From Larimichthys crocea (lineage: Eukaryota; Chordata; Actinopteri; Sciaenidae): a stretch of 64,000 nt of DNA. This document shows positions 1-12,265 of this stretch, in pieces; positions within the stretch are counted from its first letter, which is position 1, and each line of letters opens with the position of its first letter. The notes beneath the pieces are model-generated. The model worked only from the letters and a program-made list of their open reading frames with translations, had not been told where the DNA came from and searched no databases. Position numbers and translations under genes: made by a program. Location of the stretch: contig NC_040025.1 in NCBI RefSeq assembly GCF_000972845.2, positions 19,771,399-19,835,398 of the forward strand, given 5' to 3'.

Positions 1-357
1 GTCAATATCGGATGGTTTTTGAAATGTTTACGGCTTATTTCTATTCTGCTGAGTGTCACGTTGCTCAGCATCCAAATAGCATCTATTAGATTCCTCAATA
101 GCTCAATCAGCAAGACATCCTTTTAGAAAACATAAAGATTATTAGATCTTATTCTTTGTAGACAATGTAAAGGCTGCAAAGTCAGTTAATGTTTTGAACT
201 TGAATATTCATTAAAGTAGCATCAAAGCTTCATAGTACTTTGTTGGTATCTATCTGTGTAGATAGTGTTTCTGAGCAAGGAACCCTGCGAGTTTCAGTGG
301 TTCTGGTTGACACTTTGATCACTTCCTCTGCTACCTTCATTGTGTTCAAGATCAGAT

Positions 358-366
358 CACACACAC

Positions 367-431
<65 letters not shown>
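358..431 (+). repeat. (CA)n microsatellite
   Basis: About 74 bp of CA dinucleotides, with one G interruption near 371. It accounts for the His/Thr and Cys/Val runs seen in both strands' open frames here. Confidence 0.95.
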
Positions 432-435
<4 letters not shown>

Positions 436-1013
436 GAAGGGGCAGTGTCAGGTGTAGCGAGGGACAATGCAGGGATGCGTAGCGGCGAGCCAACTCGGTG
501 TCTGTGACAGTGACAGCGGTAGTGCCCTCCTCAAAGCTGCTCCTCTCTGCTTTCATCACCTACAGTCACAGCACGTGTGAGGAACATCGCTGGCCAAAAA
601 AAAAAAACATTGTGCCTGAACAAAAGTGGCAGTTTTGACACCGATCATGTCATTTATTCATTCTTGTGATAAACTGTTAAAAATCAGGAGGTATTCAAAC
701 AAAAACTGAGATGATAAAAATTTGACCGATGACAACTGCCACAAATTAGAAATATATACTGTATTTTGAATGGAATTCAGAACTTGGTACTGATAAAAAA
801 TGGATTAAAAGTCATGAGTATATGTATGTGAATGTAGTTCATGTATATGATGGAGGTCTGAATTGGTTAAATGACTAGTATAAAGAGCAGAACATCGATG
901 GAAATGATGTTGGCTCCTGCAGAGGTGGTGGGGAATACCTGATGAAGGGGGATAAATACATTTGTTTTAACAGGTTGCTCATGAGGCACTGAGGGAATAA
1001 GCAGAGTGGGAAC

Positions 1014-1032
1014 AAAAAAAAAAAAAAAAAAA
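1014..1032 (+). repeat. Poly(A) run
   Basis: Nineteen consecutive A. No retroposon body was recognised immediately upstream. Confidence 0.85.
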
Positions 1033-1702
1033 GACAACTTATTTATTTTCAGTGCCGCAGGTGCTCGCTCACAGCTTATTGGTTTTTTGGATGACTCTTT
1101 TACTCTAAAGAGGGCAATTTATGTCCCTCTCTCGTCTCTCTCCAGAGGCGAGAGGCTGAAGTGGCTCGCTTATTTTAGCAGGGTCTCGTGGTCTTGACTT
1201 GTGGTGACATATTAATTGAGCAGTTCCTCTAAAGAAAAGAAAGGCCAGTGTCACGATTGGTCCAGCGCTGTTTGTGGAGCTTTGAAAATTGGATTTGTTT
1301 GGCTGGAACGCTCCTAGGTGTTTATTTACACATTAGAATGTTTCAAATGGCAGCTGACTCTCCTTCTGTACGTGCGTCTGTGCGTCTCTGTGTGCATATC
1401 TCGATGCATATATGCTGCGTTCGCTCACTTGTGTACATGCCAGCTGCGCATTGCATGTTTGCATGTGAGAGATAAAGACTCGGGGGGAGGAAGAGAGATG
1501 GCAGAGAAGAGGTGAGCGACAGTTTCCTCAGCTTGCCTGCCTCTTGAGTTTCCACATAGCTAGTGTCCTCTTCATCCATTATTGACCACATTCATTCACA
1601 CCAGTCTCAAGAACTCATTACAACTCCTGTGTGGCTTTCTAAGGAGAAGAGTGCATTTGTTTTTCTAACTTCTCTCCAAGGAGTGATATAGCCCAACATC
1701 TA

Positions 1703-1736
<34 letters not shown>
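1703..1736 (+). repeat. (GT)n microsatellite
   Basis: GTGC followed by an uninterrupted GT run to 1736. Confidence 0.9.
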
Positions 1737-1737
<1 letters not shown>

Positions 1738-2326
1738 CGCACAAGGGTATGAGCTCATCAGTGTGGCTGAGGTGACCATTGCAGACCAAAGCTGTCATCG
1801 GGATAATTTACAGATTTGTAAGTTGTTTCCTCAGCACTGCTGTGAAGTTGAACACTGGGTCCCACATTCAGACACTCTTACATTGCACACACCTAGAAAT
1901 ACACATGTGCATACATTTTGTAGTTTATTTTCTTGAAACTCAGGTGCAGGAGCTCGGCAGTTCAGCGCAGCCAGCGAGTGAGTGAGAGAAAATAACTGCT
2001 CAGCCACCTATCTGAACATGGTTACCAAGACAACAATTGTTTTAGCTGGCATTTCTGTGAAGAGGAACATTAGAATAACAACATGAGGCCTCAATAAATT
2101 ATCCAGTTGGAAAGCTGGAAATATGACACATTTGTTCTGTGTTTGTTCTGGACAGAATACCTTGTTTTGGGAAAAGACAAATCAGAGTCTGCTTTCTTTA
2201 TTTTCCGTCTCTTGTGATTGGAAATCCTTCAGAGGCATCATGAGAGATCTATGAAGAAGTAAATTGGGATGTATTTTACAGCACGGGATCATTGTGAGAG
2301 TTTTTGAGTTGAATAATAGAATGGTG

Positions 2327-2810
2327 CAGGGCTGCCCCCAACTAAAAATGTTTTCCCTGTCGACTAGTAGCTGTAGCCATTAGTCAACTAGCCATCACAC
2401 ATTTCTGGTATTAATTTATTATTATTATAATTACTTATGTATGTTTTTAGGGCATCAGATATAATGGTTTGAGTTCCAGAGCTGAGAAAGATTGTTATAA
2501 GTAACATATTTTTATTTTTTAGGACTGTCAAACAAATGAAATGTTGGTTGACTAAAGCCAGAGCTCAGACTGCAGAAGTCCCCGGTTTTGAAATTTGGGT
2601 TGCAACATGCTTGGAAGGATATTATTGAGATTGTCATGCCGGGGGAACAATCCACCACCTCATGTTATATCTCGCATAATCTCACATGTCAGCTTGAGGT
2701 GGTGCAGCAAGCTGTAATAATGCAATGAGAAAAAAAACAAAGCGGAAGGCTAAACAAGTCTGGGTGAGAAAATGTTTGGGGATCATCTGGAAGTGCAGTT
2801 TTAACTGTTT
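2327..2810 (+). mobile_element. Degraded hAT-type DNA transposon fragment
   Basis: The left edge reads CAGGGCTGCCCCCAACTAAA followed by CGACTAGTAG and TAGTCAACTAG. This is the recognisable start of a common teleost hAT-like repeat (5'-CAGGG-type terminus, with GTCGACTA words). At about 2726-2795 a frame opens ATG-AGA-AAA and continues through KRKAKQVW, which resembles the beginning of a BED-finger transposase but soon degenerates. No right terminus or target-site duplication was identified, so the right edge is a guess. Confidence 0.5.
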
Positions 2811-2865
2811 TATTATCTGTCAATAATAGTATGCTAGCTATGGTTAGCCTCAAGGACTTGTTAGC

Positions 2866-2880
2866 TGTTGCTTAGCAACA
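2866..2880. promoter_or_regulatory. RFX X-box-like palindrome
   Basis: TGTTGCTTAGCAACA is a perfect 15-bp palindrome with two RFX half sites (GTTGCT and AGCAAC) separated by one base, fitting the X-box pattern GTTGCY-N(1-3)-RGCAAC. It lies just beyond the hAT-like fragment. Function is not shown. Confidence 0.35.
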
Positions 2881-3718
2881 CATCAGCTCCTCTGTATCTT
2901 TGTTGACTTGTCTCTCTCATTGGTTATCCTGATCCCGCTTAAGGAGATTGACATAATCATCCAGATTTTAAATAAATATCAAACATTACCCCTCACATTA
3001 CCAGATAGTTACCAACCAAAGGTCCCAGACCAGATTCTTCTTAGTTTGTCTTTAGCAGTGAATCTGAGGGAAATCATCTGAGCCCAACTTTGCCCGACTT
3101 TCCTCAGAGAGTATTAAAAAGGAGAAACAGGCATGCCCTGCCCATCTACCGACTTTCTAAACTTCAGCAGGCAGCTAAATGATCCAGATATATAAGCTGT
3201 CTTTTAATGAAGTGAGACTGATCTCTCTCTCTCTTTCTCTCTGTCTCTCTGCTCAACTGAAGTATCAATAATAAGATTTATCTGTCTTCCCCCACAGCCT
3301 TGATTCAATTATCTCCACCTCTCTCCCTCTTTCTTTTCCTCTGCCTCCCTCCCTATTTGCCCCTCCACTGTGGATCCGTTTCCAATTGAAGGCAGGTCAT
3401 GCTTTGTGTTTCTATTTGTCATGACAGGGTTCCTTAACGAGTGGAGGCTCCCTTCCACTGCGGCTTAATCAGATCTGGAAAGGAGGGAGGGAGGGAGGAA
3501 AGGACGAGGAACAGAGAGGTGGGGGTAACCAGGTAAAAGTGGGGTCACAAGTAGTTTACCTCCACCTCCTCATTGTCTGCATTTCCCCTATTTAGGAAAA
3601 TTAGATTTGTGTGGTCCCGCCTCTTCCCCCTCTGCGAAACGTGTGTTTCGTGTCCAATCTGAAGCCTTTGAAGTTTGAAAGGTCCCTTTGCCCCTCCACA
3701 CGCCCTCCCTTAGTCAAT

Positions 3719-3740
3719 GCCCCCCCTCCCCGAAACCCCC
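3719..3740 (-). other. C-rich run; G-quadruplex motif on the minus strand
   Basis: GCCCCCCCTCCCCGAAACCC followed by CC gives at least four C-runs of three or more (the C7 run divides) with short loops. It lies in a pyrimidine-rich stretch and has no gene context. Confidence 0.45.
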
Positions 3741-4270
3741 ACTTTATCTTGCCTTACCTTCTTCCAGACATACCTCATTACCTGAGGCTGTGTTGGAAGA
3801 AAGAGTGGCGGCTAATCAAATTGACTCTGCAGGTTTTCTGCCATCAGAGGAAGTACTGGCCATTGAGGGGTCATTGGTTCGATGCTAGGCTTCAGGAACA
3901 TGTCATGAACTGGAACAAATTCTCTAAAATAATTTTTGAGAAATAACCAATGGTAGCCTCAGTTTACAAGCGGTGTTCAGGCAACATATCGTATTGCTGA
4001 AAAGATGAACCAGTCACCATGTACCACAAAATGCATTTTCAGTCCCGATGCCAGGAAAAGTGAACCATAAATGTTTGTTTTTACACTTCTCTGGGGTTGA
4101 ACAGTTTCCATATCGAGAAACAAAGATGTGATGAAGGCTGATAGGAATATATTTTCCAAACAGACCTTGTATAAGTTGTCCGTTACATGCCTCCACTATA
4201 CTAGAAAGTCAAAATAGAGAGAAATACAAAATACACAGTATATAAAAGTGGGTCTAACCCAAGCATCCCC

Positions 4271-4335
4271 GGGGCAGCAACCCTTGTTGCATGCCACCCT
4301 TCTCTATCACTTTAGCAGCTGTTGAAATGCCTCAG
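4271..4335 (+). mobile_element. SINE-tail-like fragment
   Basis: GGCAGCAACCCTTGTTGCAT followed by GCCACCCTTCTCTATCACTTT resembles the 3' portion of a fish SINE, whose copies read TTGCTGCATGTCATCCCCCTCTCTCTC. The match is from memory, short and diverged. Confidence 0.3.
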
Positions 4336-5221
4336 GGTATCAGAGGACAAGTTGATTAAATAAGGCAAACAAACATAAGTGCCATCTTAAATGATGTGAT
4401 TTATGAGAGTTACTGGTGCACAGTGAACTTGTGCAATCTCACATCCTCTTTTTTCATAAAGGTAGTTGATAAAAACACGCAAATTTACGTTTTGTTTCAC
4501 TGATATTTGTAAAAAATTTGCTGCTTCTTTGACTTAACTCTGAGGCATCTCATCAAAATAAAAACCCAACGGGAGAGTGAGAGAGGAAGGGAGTAAATTC
4601 AGAGAGACAGAGTTGAGTCTGTTTACAATTGGCAGGTCTGGAGTGTGAACATCTTGAGGTGAGCCTCTGGCTAACTTCACAGAAGCTGTGAATGAAGTCT
4701 TTCTTATGGCCCGCGCTATGCAAATGGCTTCATGCGTACGCACATGCGGTAAGTGCACACACACGCACAAAGTGCCTCCTCCCTCAGAAAAACACACCGT
4801 TTTTCATTTACGCACACATCACTTATTAGTGCACATGAGGGACGGGGCAGGGCAGCGCAGCTGTTGAAGCAGCCAAAGGCATTAGCTGGTACAGTTTAGC
4901 AGCTTTGCATTGGCCCAGTGTTGTTTGATTGGGGGGTGGCCTTGTTTTCAGAGTTTCTAGCCATTTGCAGTGCTCTGAATTTCCAGGGGGAATACAGGGT
5001 ATGCGATAGATACCAAGCATCTGTCCCAATGCTCAGTAACCGGATGAGAATCACACAGTTTTTAAATTAGTCCGGAGGAGGTTGGATGCGTGTTTCTGTT
5101 GGGTAGATTACATGCTGAGGAAAAATCCCTGGCCTGAGCTCTCGCTAGACATAGTAAGAAAGTCTGTGTCAAATGACAAATGAGTTACCATGCGAAGCGC
5201 TCTCAGATGTTGTTTCACATA

Positions 5222-5272
5222 CATTTTATCCATTTAGCTGTCGCTTTTATTCAGAGTGAACTGCAGTGACCT
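5222..5272 (+). mobile_element. Teleost LINE/SINE tail fragment (CATTTAGC-GACGCTTTTAT type)
   Basis: ATTTTATCCATTTAGCTGTC followed by GCTTTTATTCAGAGTGAACTGCAGTG matches the very abundant fish repeat with the core CATTTAGCAGACGCTTTTATCCAAAGCGACTTACA. Only this conserved tail is visible. Confidence 0.55.
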
Positions 5273-6410
5273 GCTGACAAAGAATAAGAGGATCCAAGTT
5301 CAGCTCGACAGGACACATGGATGTTGATGGGCTTTAGTTCTTGTAGAAGTCAGAGGTGACTTAAGTTAATGTGATTCTTTCCACATCTACAAGGCCACCC
5401 TGATTCCACATTTTATCACAGTGATGCCTACTGTACGATATATCCACACCCGAATAATACAGCTTCTGTTAGAAGAGATGAACATGAGTTACATCAGTGT
5501 CCTGGATGGGGTCTTTGTGTGGCAGCCGTCACGTACAATGACTGTCTCACATACACAACTATTGGCATATATATGATGTGTGTTGTGATGGCTGTAAATT
5601 CATGAATTGTTGCCTTCCATAGCTCAGTCATAAAATTTGGCCAGTTTGGAGAGTTCCAAAAAGCAACATTCACAGACTGGAGCGTAATATTTACAGCATA
5701 TTGTGGAACCAGCCCATTCACATCTCACAAATCACCAGTTTTGTCTGTTTTTCTTCTTCTTCTTCTTTGTAACTGAAAAGAGGAAAACATTACTTAATTA
5801 ACATTTTTTGTTAAAAAAATGTATTTTATTTTATTTTTTCAAAACAATAATATTTTAAGACAGATGTTTTTTTCTCCGTGTGGTTGCAAATGATGATGAT
5901 GTGTGACAGCTCTCCACAGAGCATGTGAACTCGCCTGCTCTTCCTTCGGAGGCTGCAAACGCCCAGGAGTGGGGCGCAAAATTGTGCTGAAGGCCCTGAA
6001 GTGGTGTATGTATGTGTAGGAGGGAGCGACAGAAAGCATCAACATGTTTTATATGTGTGTGTGTTGGCACAGAGCAGCAGAAAGACATGTCATCTTCAGT
6101 GAGCGTCCTCTGGCTTTGGCTTCGCGTTGACCTCTCACCCAAATTAAACTTCCACAGTTCGCTCCCTCTCTTCTCCTCCCTCAACCTCTCTCCGCTGCCC
6201 ACTGCCAGGCACTTTTGTTTTCACATGGCCGACTTCTCAGGGAACACGCTCATATTTGTGGCTTTCGGGGTTGGCAGCAAAGTGTGCTGCGCCTGTCAAG
6301 TTTTTTCACTCCGACTTACCCCAGCACCCAAATTGAACTGTTCAGTCATTTCCTGTCATCCCCCCTCAACCACCTCCCTATCCCACATTTGCCAATAATG
6401 TCACATTTCA

Positions 6411-6671
6411 TTGTTGAGTCCGATGGGGCAAAACATCACGTCCTGTAGCGCGTCTTTTCCTGTACAAAATAGTCGCCCACGCTTAATGTATAAAGAAAGT
6501 GGCCTTCCAAAAAACATGATCGCTGAAAACCTCTTGAATCCAGATAAGAAATTGACTGACGGCTCATGGAGTCTTCAGCAAATTTTGGATCCCGAGGAAT
6601 ACATTCGTTTAAATGACCTACAAAGCAAAAGCAAACATTTTGGTCTTTTTGAGTACCCACAAAACCGTTAG
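6411..6671 (+). other. Uncharacterised 86-codon open frame, probably not a gene
   Basis: The frame has a fairly balanced residue composition (for example NLLNPDKKLTDGSWSLQQIL and DPEEYIRLNDLQSK). It is less repeat-driven than other frames here, but no family is recognised. No canonical splice context or promoter was seen, and the frame ends at a TAG at 6669-6671. It may be an eroded retro-copy, an unannotated exon, or chance. Confidence 0.15.
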
Positions 6672-7154
6672 CATGAGCGCATGGTTAGAAGAATCCTCCA
6701 CAAATAGGCCCGGCTCATCCAAAGCATGTCCCTGGATGTGAGAGAGAGAGAAAAGAGACATGCAAAAAGAAAGCGAGAGAGCAAGATGGTTATCTGAAGT
6801 GAGGTCAGAAATGAAACATGTCATAGCAAATTAGAGCCATGTTGTTTGAATTACTCCGGCCTGCTTCTTAAAGAACAGTCTGCCTGTGGAAAAAAAAAAA
6901 ATGTGGGCAGTGAGCATGTATTGAGTAAGAAAAGCGAGAGACAGACAGAGGAAGAAATGGGGGGAAAGAAAGACACGAGAGGTAATTTACAGTGGGAGCA
7001 AAAGAGATAAAGACATAGGAAGATATGAAAAGAAAGAATAACAGCGCAACTTAGCACGAGAGAAAACAGAGGGAGGGAGAGGTTTGACAGAAAAAAATGA
7101 TGTTTTCTCTGGAACAAATAATGTGACTCGGGCTGAGTCATGGGCCTGCCGAGG

Positions 7155-7176
7155 AATGATGATGATGATGATGATG
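7155..7176 (+). repeat. (ATG)n microsatellite
   Basis: Seven ATG/GAT units in a row. Confidence 0.9.
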
Positions 7177-7284
7177 AGAAGAAACCTTGGACTCATTCCT
7201 GCTTCGAGCTAAGTTTGGGGCATCATTTACCAAACTACTGGAGAGGGGCCCCTGCGTATGTGTGTGTGTATGTGCAATAATAAC

Positions 7285-7400
7285 CACATTCTCTAAGCAT
7301 CTTCGGCCACCGGGGCCTGTTTTTATAGCTGGGAACAGGGATGGGCCAACACTCGTTAGGAAGACTATTTCGGAAGATGGGAGGGAAAGGGCTTGAGGGG
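7285..7400. other. Candidate conserved non-coding block
   Basis: The block CATCTTCGGCCACCGGGGCC, TTTTTATAGCTGGGAACAGG and ACACTCGTTAGGAAGACTAT is high-complexity unique sequence with retained CpGs, flanked by GT-rich DNA. Nothing in one sequence can prove conservation. Confidence 0.2.
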
Positions 7401-7815
7401 AGAAGAATGACCAGAAGGGGGTGTGCAGAGGGACAGAGAGCCCGCAGAGGCTCGCAGACTGGCCTGTCCAATTGCGATGTGTTGAACGAGAGATGAGCCA
7501 AAGATCTGGCTTTCTCTGGGAAAAAGGCCTCCTGAGACTGAGATCCGCGCAGGCTTCCCGGACAGGATTTCACAACTCTGAAAAAGTGAGAAACACTTTG
7601 AGCAGTGACAGAAATGGAAAGGCTGGATGTGGTGACTGAAAATTATCAGATCAAATATATCAAAGGAGCTTCATTCCCCGTTATTTTCTTCTTGCGCAAT
7701 GGCTGAGTTTTACTTCTATTCTTTGTCTTCTCGTCTCTACTTTGTTTCCAAACGAGCATGTGTTTAGCAAAGATAGAGACATCACACAAGCACAAATTAT
7801 ATGTATGTGGGTGTC

Positions 7816-7937
7816 TGAGAGTGTGTGTGTGTATGTGTGTGTGTGTGTGTGTGGGCAAGAGAGAGCTGGCGAGAGATATCTTGGATTCAGCATATTGTGT
7901 AGCTATAAAGACAGGTATCACACAAACACACACACAC
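7816..7937 (+). repeat. GT-rich then CA-rich microsatellites in inverse orientation
   Basis: A GT run at about 7820-7852 (interrupted by TATG) is followed 65 bp later by a short CA run at 7920-7937. The two could pair as an inverted repeat. Confidence 0.7.
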
Positions 7938-8579
7938 TTTCACGTAGAAAGGCAATGAGTGCAGAACAAGCGGGGATAAGCAGAGCTGGTAATCTTCCCT
8001 TCAACAAAGGAATGCATTTACGAGACACGTGTGTTTGTCTGTTTGTGTGTGCTTGTATGTGTGTGTAAATGTGTGGGGCTGTGACTGTGTATTCGCTCGC
8101 CCACAGCATAAGTATCTCATTTTTCGTTTGTATTGTGTAGCAGTCTGCCGCAGTGCAAGTCATGCCACCATAAACACGAGGGGGGACAGGCGTCTTGGAA
8201 TAGCAGCAGTGTGTGTTGGAAGACATCAGGCGGTGAATCCATCACGCTACCACTGACAGGCCCAGCGATGGGAAATAAATATTTACTCTAAGCTTCCCCA
8301 AATCACATCCAGAGATTTCTGTCTGCGTTTTCTGTCTCTTCTTCGTTTGTCCCTCATTTCTGTCCCTCTGTATTTCAGTCAGTCTGTCCTGCTTCTGCCC
8401 TTTTCCTCCTCATTTTGTCCTTCGCTTTCTTCTTTTTCATTGACTCTCATTCTCCATCATGGTCCCCCACAAAACTAACAGCAGAGTAGGGGCCCATGAA
8501 GACGTGGAACACAGGTCATGTTTCCACTCAAGCACACACACCAACTCACAAAAAAGGGTGTACAAACATATACACAAAC

Positions 8580-8632
8580 ATGCCTACTACACACGCATGC
8601 ACACACACACATACACACACACAAACACATAC
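8580..8632 (+). repeat. Imperfect CA-rich microsatellite
   Basis: CACACACACATACACACACA with ACAAACACATACA interruptions. Confidence 0.8.
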
Positions 8633-8884
8633 AGGGTCAGCCTGAGATATTCATCTGGGGTTTGTCATGTCAGACATGGCCCATGTCTCTCTCTTCTGTA
8701 ATTATGGCAGTATTTATTTTTTCAGATCGTCCCGCTGGGTTAGGAGCGTCCCGTGGTGTGGTTTTGGACATGGAAACACACTCCGCTCAAGACATCCAGC
8801 TTAGCAGAAAAAAATGGCGCACAGTACATTGACTAGAAATTGGTAACCCATAATTCAGAGATTTAATGTAATGTGGAGGAAGTG

Positions 8885-8910
8885 TGCGTGTGTGTATGTG
8901 TGTGTGTTTT
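8885..8910 (+). repeat. Short GT-rich microsatellite
   Basis: TGCGTGTGTGTATGTGTGTG followed by TGTTTTTGTG. Confidence 0.75.
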
Positions 8911-9274
8911 TGTGCACAGCTGTGAATGCAAGTATTGGAGAGAGGGAGCGAGGCTGTAACTTTTCACAGCGGAGCAAACGCTCGACAGATTGAGTCTTGC
9001 CAATGCCAAGAGAGTGAGATTTGATATTATAACGTCTCTTTGCATTATATAACACTTATGAACCACCGCCATTATGCCTGACTGACTTTGTAACAACCTT
9101 TGCATGTGTAATTTATTCATAAATTTAGAGCTTTATTGCTTTACACGAGTTGTACATCTCATCAGTATCTCAGGCTGAAATTTAAAGTCAAAGTTTGTCT
9201 GTAAATTTCCAGGCATAACTATAAAACTATTGGTTTACTCAATACATTTCAAGGAGGATTTTTGCAAACACATT

Positions 9275-9545
9275 GCTGAAACTATTGGTCAATTAACTAA
9301 TTGGGAGAATCATCAACACTTTATAATTGATCATCAAATGTATTGATTTGTTGCTTTTTCTCTCTTCTGGAATATCTATCTTCTTTGCACTTTGTTCTAC
9401 AAAAACAAAACAATGTTTCAGCTCTTCAGAAATTGGGATAGTACTTTTCAAAACCTTTTATAGAGTCGATCAGTAAATGTTTGATTAAAAAAAAATCAAA
9501 AGATTAATTAATAATTAAACTATCGTTATTTTCATCGCTCTACAT
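9275..9545 (+). mobile_element. MITE-like interspersed repeat, near full length
   Basis: The left part reads CTGAAACTATTGGTCAATTA with ATTGATCATC nearby. The middle has TTGCTTTTTCTCTCTTCTGG then AATATCTATCTTCTTTG. The right end reads GATTAATTAATAATTAAAC then TATCGTTATTTTCATCGCTC. This order matches a percomorph repeat whose ends carry GATTAATCGATTA words and which closes with ATAATCGTTAGTTGCAGCCCTA. It is diverged and non-coding. A second, right-truncated copy lies at 57727-57980. Confidence 0.6.
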
Positions 9546-9586
9546 TATCATACAATTTTCTTTTGAGACTAAACGTTTACAGTTTA

Positions 9587-9655
9587 TCTAAGTAAGATAA
9601 GGTAAGATAAGATATACTTTAATGATCCCATGTTGGGGAAATTACAAATGTTCCC
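9587..9655 (+). mobile_element. Retroposon 3' tail with a (GATAA)-like run
   Basis: A run of AAGATAAGGTAAGATAAGAT leads into ATACTTTAATGATCCCATGT and TGGGGAAATTACAAATG. This is the widespread fish motif ACTTTATTGATCCC...GGGGAAATTAC. An opposite-orientation copy lies at 34083-34140. The family name cannot be fixed from this piece. Confidence 0.5.
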
Positions 9656-12234
9656 AAATGAGTCATAAGCAAAACATATTATGCAATTTCATAGTTTTGA
9701 CTCCTCTTTTAGTTTTGTCTCTTCTCATACGACACAACTTACTCACTAGTGTTTCTGTAAAGAAACAGGGATGGGATGACACTGTCCTCAGGTGTTCAGA
9801 CTGGGATAAACAAGTCTGCCCTCTTATAATAATCTATGGCCTTGAACGACAGCTGTACATACACACACCTACAAGTAGTAAAGCAATGGAAATTCCCAGT
9901 TGAAGTAATAGTTCATCTTGCCTTTAGACATTTAGACATTTGTGCCTGTCATCCCAGTGTCTCGAGTAAGTGTCACGACTATTAGACCACATTGGTTCAC
10001 TGGTAAAGGTTACCTTATCCGAACCCAACCCCGACCCCACACCAAATCCTGGAAAATCCTTTCCTATCCCTTCCTTTTTTCTTCTGAGTTGTACACTTCA
10101 TGGTATTAACTGTGCATGTGTGTGTGTGTGAGTGTCTACCCAGCTGAGTGGAATCACCCTCAGTCCTGGGCACACTCAATGAACTTGGCACTCACTCCAC
10201 CTTTTTCACCACTCCCAGCTTCCTTTCACTTTCTCTTCCCTGTCTGTCTGTCTCCTAATTTCTCTTCATCGCCTTACAGATCCTTTACCCTCTCACTACG
10301 TTCGTCCTAGCTGCCTTATTCCTCTCTTGACAAAAACGTAGATGAGTCCCCTTGAAAAAAAAAACAACAAAACAAACAAAAAAACCCAGAAGATAGAGAT
10401 AATGGCTTATGTCCAATAGGCCCGTGGTGCTAATCAGCGACTATCGTGGGAAAAGCACAGGGGGATGGAGGTAGCGGTGGTGCTGCACTTGGTGGTAGGA
10501 GGAAAACCAGGCCCATTGTCCTGGGGAGATTAAAGTCCCCGAAAAGGCGGCATTGTCCACCGACGGGGATAAATCTTCCTCCTCCCGTCACTCAGGGCCT
10601 GTATTCAATTCTCCTCAACCCCTCCTAAAAGAGAGGCTTATCTCCTGCTCAATAGCTTGTTGCGCTACAAGCCAGGCAGGAATGCACCAAGTTGTATCCC
10701 TGACACCCGCTCACTGAGTTAAAAAGGAATTAGGGGGGGTGCAAAAAGAGAGAGTGAGAGAAAGTGAGCGCCTGAATTGCGACCTCTATTTTGCCAGAGG
10801 ATGTGCACTGGGAGGCAGATTGAGGTGCCGATAGAAGCTGACTGAAGGAGAGGGGACGGGAGAGCGGGATTGATTGACTGCTGCCGGGGGATTGAGGCCA
10901 GCAGAGAAGAATAGTGGCCCGCTCAGTCTGCTTTCTCCGGGAGTGCGAGCAGCATGGTAAACTGCTGCCCCATTGGAGGACAGAGAGAGGTGCCCCAGCG
11001 GAAGAAACCACTTGTGAGCTCCTGGCATGCGGTCTGGATGCCACCTAACAAACTCACCCCCTCCTTCCCTTTCTTCCCTTTACTTTGCACCCTATTGCTA
11101 CAGCAGCATCTCTGTAACTCCAGTCCAGGAGGCATCACCAGTTGCTAAGACCTACTGCTTCACAACACTTGGATGTCCCACACCCCCTCCGAACAGATTC
11201 AATTCAGACCCCCCTGGTCCCACGAAAAGGGATAGACAGAGACAGAGAAAGGATGGTTGGCAAATAAAAAGAACTTGTGCAGACTCAGGCCTATAGTCCT
11301 GCTCTGTTTGGCCCAAGGAGAAAAACAAGCCTTGCGTCCCCATTTTTCACCCCTTTCTCCCTTTCTCTTTCACTACCCCTATTGGAGCTATCTCCAGGAA
11401 GAGACACAAAAAGAGAGAAGAGAGAAAGCGAGAGAAATGGATGGTGAGAGAGATATATCGATATAACATTCACTGAATGCCCCTTCACATTAGCACTCCT
11501 CTCATTAGAAAAAGTGAAAACCTTCCCTTGGACTCCCTTGTGCCACCAAAGTCTCCTCCTCTTGCCCCTTGTATGAAAAAACAGGATTTTTCCGCTTTGC
11601 CACCAATTTCCCCATTTGTTGTTTATGCCCACTCTGTCCTCGCTTGCACAATGCACCCCTCCTTTCCTTCAACCCCCATTTACCGTGACTTGGCTCCACT
11701 TAATGACGGGGCTTACACCTGCTTACAGGATTAAATTAATTAGCACGAAACAGGGATCGTGGAGGGAGGGTGTGGGCGAAGACGAGGAAGAGGCGGGGGG
11801 TGGCAGAGGAAAGACAACAACAGGGGGTCAGGAGAAAAGTACAGCAGGAAGAGGGTACAATAAAGAAGAGGCTGCTTAGTGGCTGGTGCTGGGCCTCATG
11901 TTCTGTTGGATGCTGGGGTGGTAGTGGGTGTAGGAGGGGGTGATGACTTGTTTTCAGTTGAGGAAATGGGGTTGGCCAAAGGGATGGAGAGATTTGGGCA
12001 ATTGGTTGGTGTATTGTGGGGACAAATAGTCTCCTGCACAGTGTTTGGGTGTGCAGGGTCAGAGGTGACAGTCGCCATTGTGGGAACACATCTGCACAAC
12101 AGCAACTGCTGTTTGTTCCTGGTCCATGGCTACTGCTTTTTCTGTCTGCTGCTAGTGCAGGACATGAACTGCACAGTACAGAGTGATAGGACCTTCAAAG
12201 TGCGTCACAAAAACTTTTTGGTGACCAAGGCTAG

Positions 12235-12265
12235 AGAATTATTCTTAATTAAGAAACCTAATTCT
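12235..12265. repeat. Nested palindrome
   Basis: A perfect 14-bp palindrome TTCTTAATTAAGAA (12242-12255) is bracketed by AGAATTA and TAATTCT, which also pair, leaving only ACC unpaired on one side. It is small, AT-rich and possibly due to chance. Confidence 0.5.

Noticed and set aside
3868..3900. Possible tRNA or SINE B box (GGTTCGATGCT)
   Set aside because: It matches the B box only partly, and no A box or cloverleaf pairing could be found at proper spacing.
10021..10060. Telomere-like CCCAACCCCGACCCC string
   Set aside because: It is short, not a TTAGGG/CCCTAA array, and most likely a local C-rich accident.
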